Below the pieces are notes generated by a model. That model had not been told where the DNA came from. It did no database searches and saw only the letters and a program-made list of their open reading frames with translations. Of a stretch of 64,000 bases of DNA, positions 61,404 through 64,000 are shown piece by piece. Both the position numbers and the translations under genes were made by a program. Origin of the DNA: Lewinellaceae bacterium (GTDB lineage Bacteria; Bacteroidota; Bacteroidia; Chitinophagales; Saprospiraceae); contig JACJYL010000001.1 in the NCBI GenBank assembly GCA_020636105.1, forward strand, positions 3,658,001-3,722,000. The letters are read 5' to 3'. Each line of letters begins with the position of its first letter. Position 1 is the stretch's first letter.

Positions 61404-62492
61404 ATGCTCAACCTTTTTGATAAATACATAGTTGTCAAGTTTTTTAGAACTTTCTTTTTTGTGGTCCTCATCTTTGCGATGATCGCCTCGGTGATCGATT
61501 TTAGCGAAAAAGTGGAAAAATTTATCGAAACCGACATTACCAAGAAGCAGATTTTCTTAGAGTATTATCCGAATTTTGTCATTTACATTTCCGGGCTTTT
61601 ATGGCCGCTTTTTACCCTGATCAGCGTGATTTTTTTCACTTCCAGGATGGCCTTTAATTCGGAGATCATTTCTGTTTTTAATGCGGGGATCAGTTTCAGA
61701 AGGTTGCTTCGTCCTTATCTTTTCGTAGCGGTTATCCTTGCCCTGATGCAATTTGCCGGCAACCATTACTTTATTCCCAAAGGCAACAAAACAAGGCTCA
61801 ATATTGAACGGCAATTCATCTGGCAAAATAATGACAAAGGCAAAACCAGTGACGTGCACATGTTTCTTTCGCCGGATACCAAGATATATGTAAACTCATA
61901 CAACAAAAGAGACAGTTCGGCCCGAAATTTCATGATGGAACGATATAAAGACGGCCAGTTGGTCTATTTGCTTAAAGCCAATCCTGCCGAATGGCTGGGC
62001 GCTCCCAATCGATGGCGGCTGCGCAATTACCAGATTCGTACCTTCGATGATATGAATGAGTCTTTGATCATAGGAACGGGAAAACAAATGGATACTACTT
62101 TTAACTTAAGACCCTCGGATTTCGTGGACTTCCTCAACCAGCAATCTGAAATGACCACTCCTGAACTCACTACTTTCATCAATGACAAAAAAACGCGGGG
62201 CACCGGCGGCAGCGAAAAATATGAGATTGAACTTTACCGCCGGTCCGCCGAACCATTTACCATTCTCATCCTGACCCTGATCGGGGTATCGATTGCTGCC
62301 AGGAAAGTCAGGGGGGGCATCGGCTTCCACCTGGCCGTTGGAGTAGGAGTCGGCGCCATGTATATTTTATTGTCGCGTTTTTCAATCGTTTTTGCCACCG
62401 GACAGGTATTGCCTCCTTTGCTCGGCATATGGCTCCCCAATATCATCTTCGGAATTGTAGCGGCAATACTCCTGGCCAATGCCCAGAAATAG
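61404..62492 (+). CDS. LptF/LptG-type permease (YjgP/YjgQ)
   Basis: Inner-membrane permease of the LPS transporter LptB2FG. The 362-residue protein from the ATG at 61404 has three N-terminal membrane segments (the family core LFDKYIVVKFFRTFFFVVL and GLLWPLFTLISVIFFTSRMA), a periplasmic jelly-roll region (about 130-260) and three C-terminal segments (AEPFTILILTLIGVSIAARK). The motif ARKVRGGIGFHL matches LptF/G family proteins. It cannot be assigned to F or G with certainty. In related genomes it follows tgt directly. The frame extends upstream to 61320 without homology. Confidence 0.88.
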   Translation: MLNLFDKYIVVKFFRTFFFVVLIFAMIASVIDFSEKVEKFIETDITKKQIFLEYYPNFVIYISGLLWPLFTLISVIFFTSRMAFNSEIISVFNAGISFRRLLRPYLFVAVILALMQFAGNHYFIPKGNKTRLNIERQFIWQNNDKGKTSDVHMFLSPDTKIYVNSYNKRDSSARNFMMERYKDGQLVYLLKANPAEWLGAPNRWRLRNYQIRTFDDMNESLIIGTGKQMDTTFNLRPSDFVDFLNQQSEMTTPELTTFINDKKTRGTGGSEKYEIELYRRSAEPFTILILTLIGVSIAARKVRGGIGFHLAVGVGVGAMYILLSRFSIVFATGQVLPPLLGIWLPNIIFGIVAAILLANAQK

Positions 62493-62504
62493 GAATTAAC
62501 ATCC

Positions 62505-63584
62505 ATGGACTTCAAAAACAAAAAATTCTTTACCCGGAAACTCATGGAATGGTACGATCAAAGCGATCGCCCCCTTCCGTGGAAAGGCATCAAGGACCCT
62601 TACCTGATCTGGTTGTCCGAGATCATTCTTCAACAAACGCGCACGGAGCAGGGCACTCCTTATTATGAAAAATTTAAAAGGGCCTATCCTACCGTGCATG
62701 ATATGGCGAAAGCCTCCGAGGATGAGATCATGAAATTGTGGCAGGGGCTCGGGTATTACTCCAGGGCAAGAAATATGCATCATACAGCAAAACACGTTTC
62801 CGTGGTGCTGGACGGGAAATTTCCGAACTCGCTTAAAGAACTTCAGGCACTAAAAGGGATTGGCCCTTACACCGCAGCCGCAATAGCTTCCTTTGCTTTT
62901 AATCTTCCTCATGCTGTGGTGGACGGCAATGTTTACAGGGTGCTGGCCCGTTTTTTTGGGATCGAGGTGGATATTGACGACCGTGAAGCCGCCAGGCTGT
63001 TTGGTGACCTGGCCCAGGAACTGGTCCTAACCGATCAGCCCGGCAAATACAACCAGGCGATCATGGATCTCGGGGCCACCGTATGTACCCCCCGGGCCTA
63101 CAAATGTTCCAATTGTCTTCTCAGGGAACATTGTTTGGCCTTTGCCAGGGGCACCATCGATGCGCTCCCTGTGAAAAATAAAAAGATCAAAAAAAAGGTT
63201 CGCTATTTTCATTACTTCATTGTTGAGCATAATGCCAGGATTTTGATCCGGAAAAGGAAAGAGAAAGACATCTGGAAAAATCTGTATGACTTTCCCTTGT
63301 TTGAATCAACACATGCCATGGAGGAGGCAGAAATGTTAAAACCCGGTTTGGCCGGACATGAATTACTCAATTCCTTTCAGGGAAATGTCGCGGAATTGAT
63401 TCATACCGGACAGCAACAACTGACCCATCAGAAAATTATCGCGAACTTTTGGAAAGTCAACAAAGAGATGCCCCGGGAGTATCCGGATGATTTTATTTGG
63501 GTTGATATTGAAAACTTGAGTAAATTTGCATTCCCGAGAATCATAACTTTGTTTTTAGAAGATATTTTTCTAAATTTAGGATAA
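62505..63584 (+). CDS. mutY: A/G-specific adenine glycosylase MutY
   Basis: DNA repair glycosylase removing adenine opposite 8-oxoguanine. The 359-residue protein has LPWKGIKDPYLIWLSEIILQQ, helix-hairpin-helix LKGIGPYTAAAIASFAF, catalytic Asp in VVDGNVYRVLARFF, and four 4Fe-4S Cys (CTPRAYKCSNCLLREHC). The C-terminal third is the NUDIX-like domain that reads 8-oxoG. Starts 12 bp after the LptF/G stop, so it may be cotranscribed. Confidence 0.95.
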   Translation: MDFKNKKFFTRKLMEWYDQSDRPLPWKGIKDPYLIWLSEIILQQTRTEQGTPYYEKFKRAYPTVHDMAKASEDEIMKLWQGLGYYSRARNMHHTAKHVSVVLDGKFPNSLKELQALKGIGPYTAAAIASFAFNLPHAVVDGNVYRVLARFFGIEVDIDDREAARLFGDLAQELVLTDQPGKYNQAIMDLGATVCTPRAYKCSNCLLREHCLAFARGTIDALPVKNKKIKKKVRYFHYFIVEHNARILIRKRKEKDIWKNLYDFPLFESTHAMEEAEMLKPGLAGHELLNSFQGNVAELIHTGQQQLTHQKIIANFWKVNKEMPREYPDDFIWVDIENLSKFAFPRIITLFLEDIFLNLG

Positions 63585-63607
63585 CAATAATCTAAATAAA
63601 ACACACT

Positions 63608-64000
63608 ATGGTTAATAAAGTGACCCTCATTGGAAATTTAGGCCGTGACCCTGAAGTGCGTCGTTTGGAGAATGGAGCAGTTGTTGCAAAATTTTCAGTT
63701 GCCACAAATGAAAACTACAGAGATAAAACCGGGACATGGCAAACCTTGACCGAATGGCACGATGTTGTCGTTTGGAGAGCCCTTGCAGAGAGAGCAGAAG
63801 CACAACTAAAAAAAGGAATGCAGGTTTATATAGAAGGTAAGTTAACCCATCGTTCCTGGCAGGATCAGGATGGAAATAGTCGCAAAACGACAGAAGTAGT
63901 GGCCAATTCTTTCAGAGTTCTGGGCAAGCGAGACGGTGATAAATCATATGAAGGGGGCGACAACTTCCCTTCTGCGGCCGATGAAGCCAATACTTTTCAC
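63608..64000 (+). CDS. ssb: Single-stranded DNA-binding protein (partial)
   Basis: I translated from the ATG at 63608 to the window edge: 131 codons remain open. The OB-fold pattern is clear: VNKVTLIGNLGRDPEVRRLE, FSVATNENYRDK, TEWHDVVVWRALAERAEAQL, GMQVYIEGKLTHRSWQDQDG. This matches SSB at the N-terminus; the acidic tail that recruits repair proteins is beyond the edge. Starts 23 bp after the mutY stop on the same strand, an order often seen in Bacteroidota. Confidence 0.92.
   Translation, partial: MVNKVTLIGNLGRDPEVRRLENGAVVAKFSVATNENYRDKTGTWQTLTEWHDVVVWRALAERAEAQLKKGMQVYIEGKLTHRSWQDQDGNSRKTTEVVANSFRVLGKRDGDKSYEGGDNFPSAADEANTFH

Overview
The window looks like chromosomal DNA of a marine or sludge-type Bacteroidota, most likely of the Saprospirales lineage. 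The signs are an FtsX / DUF3098 / UppP gene run, DUF5686, DUF4294 and DUF5723 proteins, many secreted proteins (several with type IX secretion C-terminal domains), a fused isobutyryl-CoA mutase, and Bacteroidota-type promoters (TTG, 19-21 bp, TAnnTTTG). I see no rRNA, tRNA, CRISPR array, prophage or recognisable transposase. The assignment to Saprospirales is inference; the assignment to Bacteroidota is well supported.

Layout. 1-6.8 kb: cell-division and envelope genes (uppP partial, DUF3098, ftsX, minus strand), two secreted proteins (one cohesin-like), a small Cys-rich lipoprotein, an OppB/OppC-type permease pair and an O-methyltransferase. 7-18 kb: LptC, a Gfo/Idh/MocA oxidoreductase, a lipoprotein and a polyprenyl-phosphate sugar transferase (surface glycan), then DUF5686, an MscS channel, a three-LysM glucosaminidase and an orphan HD/DUF5706 membrane protein related to Pycsar effectors. 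18-28 kb: a lipoprotein plus DUF5723 barrel pair, a two-subunit xanthine dehydrogenase, an M20 deacetylase (ArgE type) and a YfcC-type carrier. 28-35 kb: methyltransferase, EamA exporter, a PiT phosphate transporter fused to a PhoU-like domain, YaaA, DUF4294, an acyl-carrier-like protein without its serine, and a TPR lipoprotein. 35-41 kb: T9SS cargo proteins and a TPR/vWA protein. 41-53 kb: a K+-dependent membrane pyrophosphatase, an AAA_14/DUF4143 ATPase behind a 54-bp perfect palindrome, thioredoxin, IcmF, a barrel protein, a coiled-coil protein with LEA-like repeats, and Asd. 53-64 kb: two large secreted proteins (one a metzincin), Tgt, a putative GNAT-like/HTH toxin-antitoxin pair, LptF/LptG-type permease, MutY and SSB (cut by the window edge).

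The most unusual material is outside ordinary genes. A dispersed intergenic element with about 20-bp terminal inverted repeats occurs three times (24.8, 43.5 and 49.5 kb), always next to gene ends, and carries terminator-like hairpins. A second 90-bp imperfect repeat occurs twice in opposite orientation (40.9 and 61.2 kb), each time just upstream of a gene. A 54-bp perfect palindrome precedes the DUF4143 ATPase. A 7-11 bp-arm hairpin array lies inside the first dispersed element. Several convergent gene pairs abut within 2-9 bp, and two of them have terminator-like hairpins reaching into coding sequence. Among proteins, the orphan Pycsar-effector-like protein with a degenerate HD domain, the toxin-antitoxin candidate placed between tgt and the LptF/G gene, the serine-less acyl-carrier-like protein and the zinc-ligand-poor Tgt deserve a second look.
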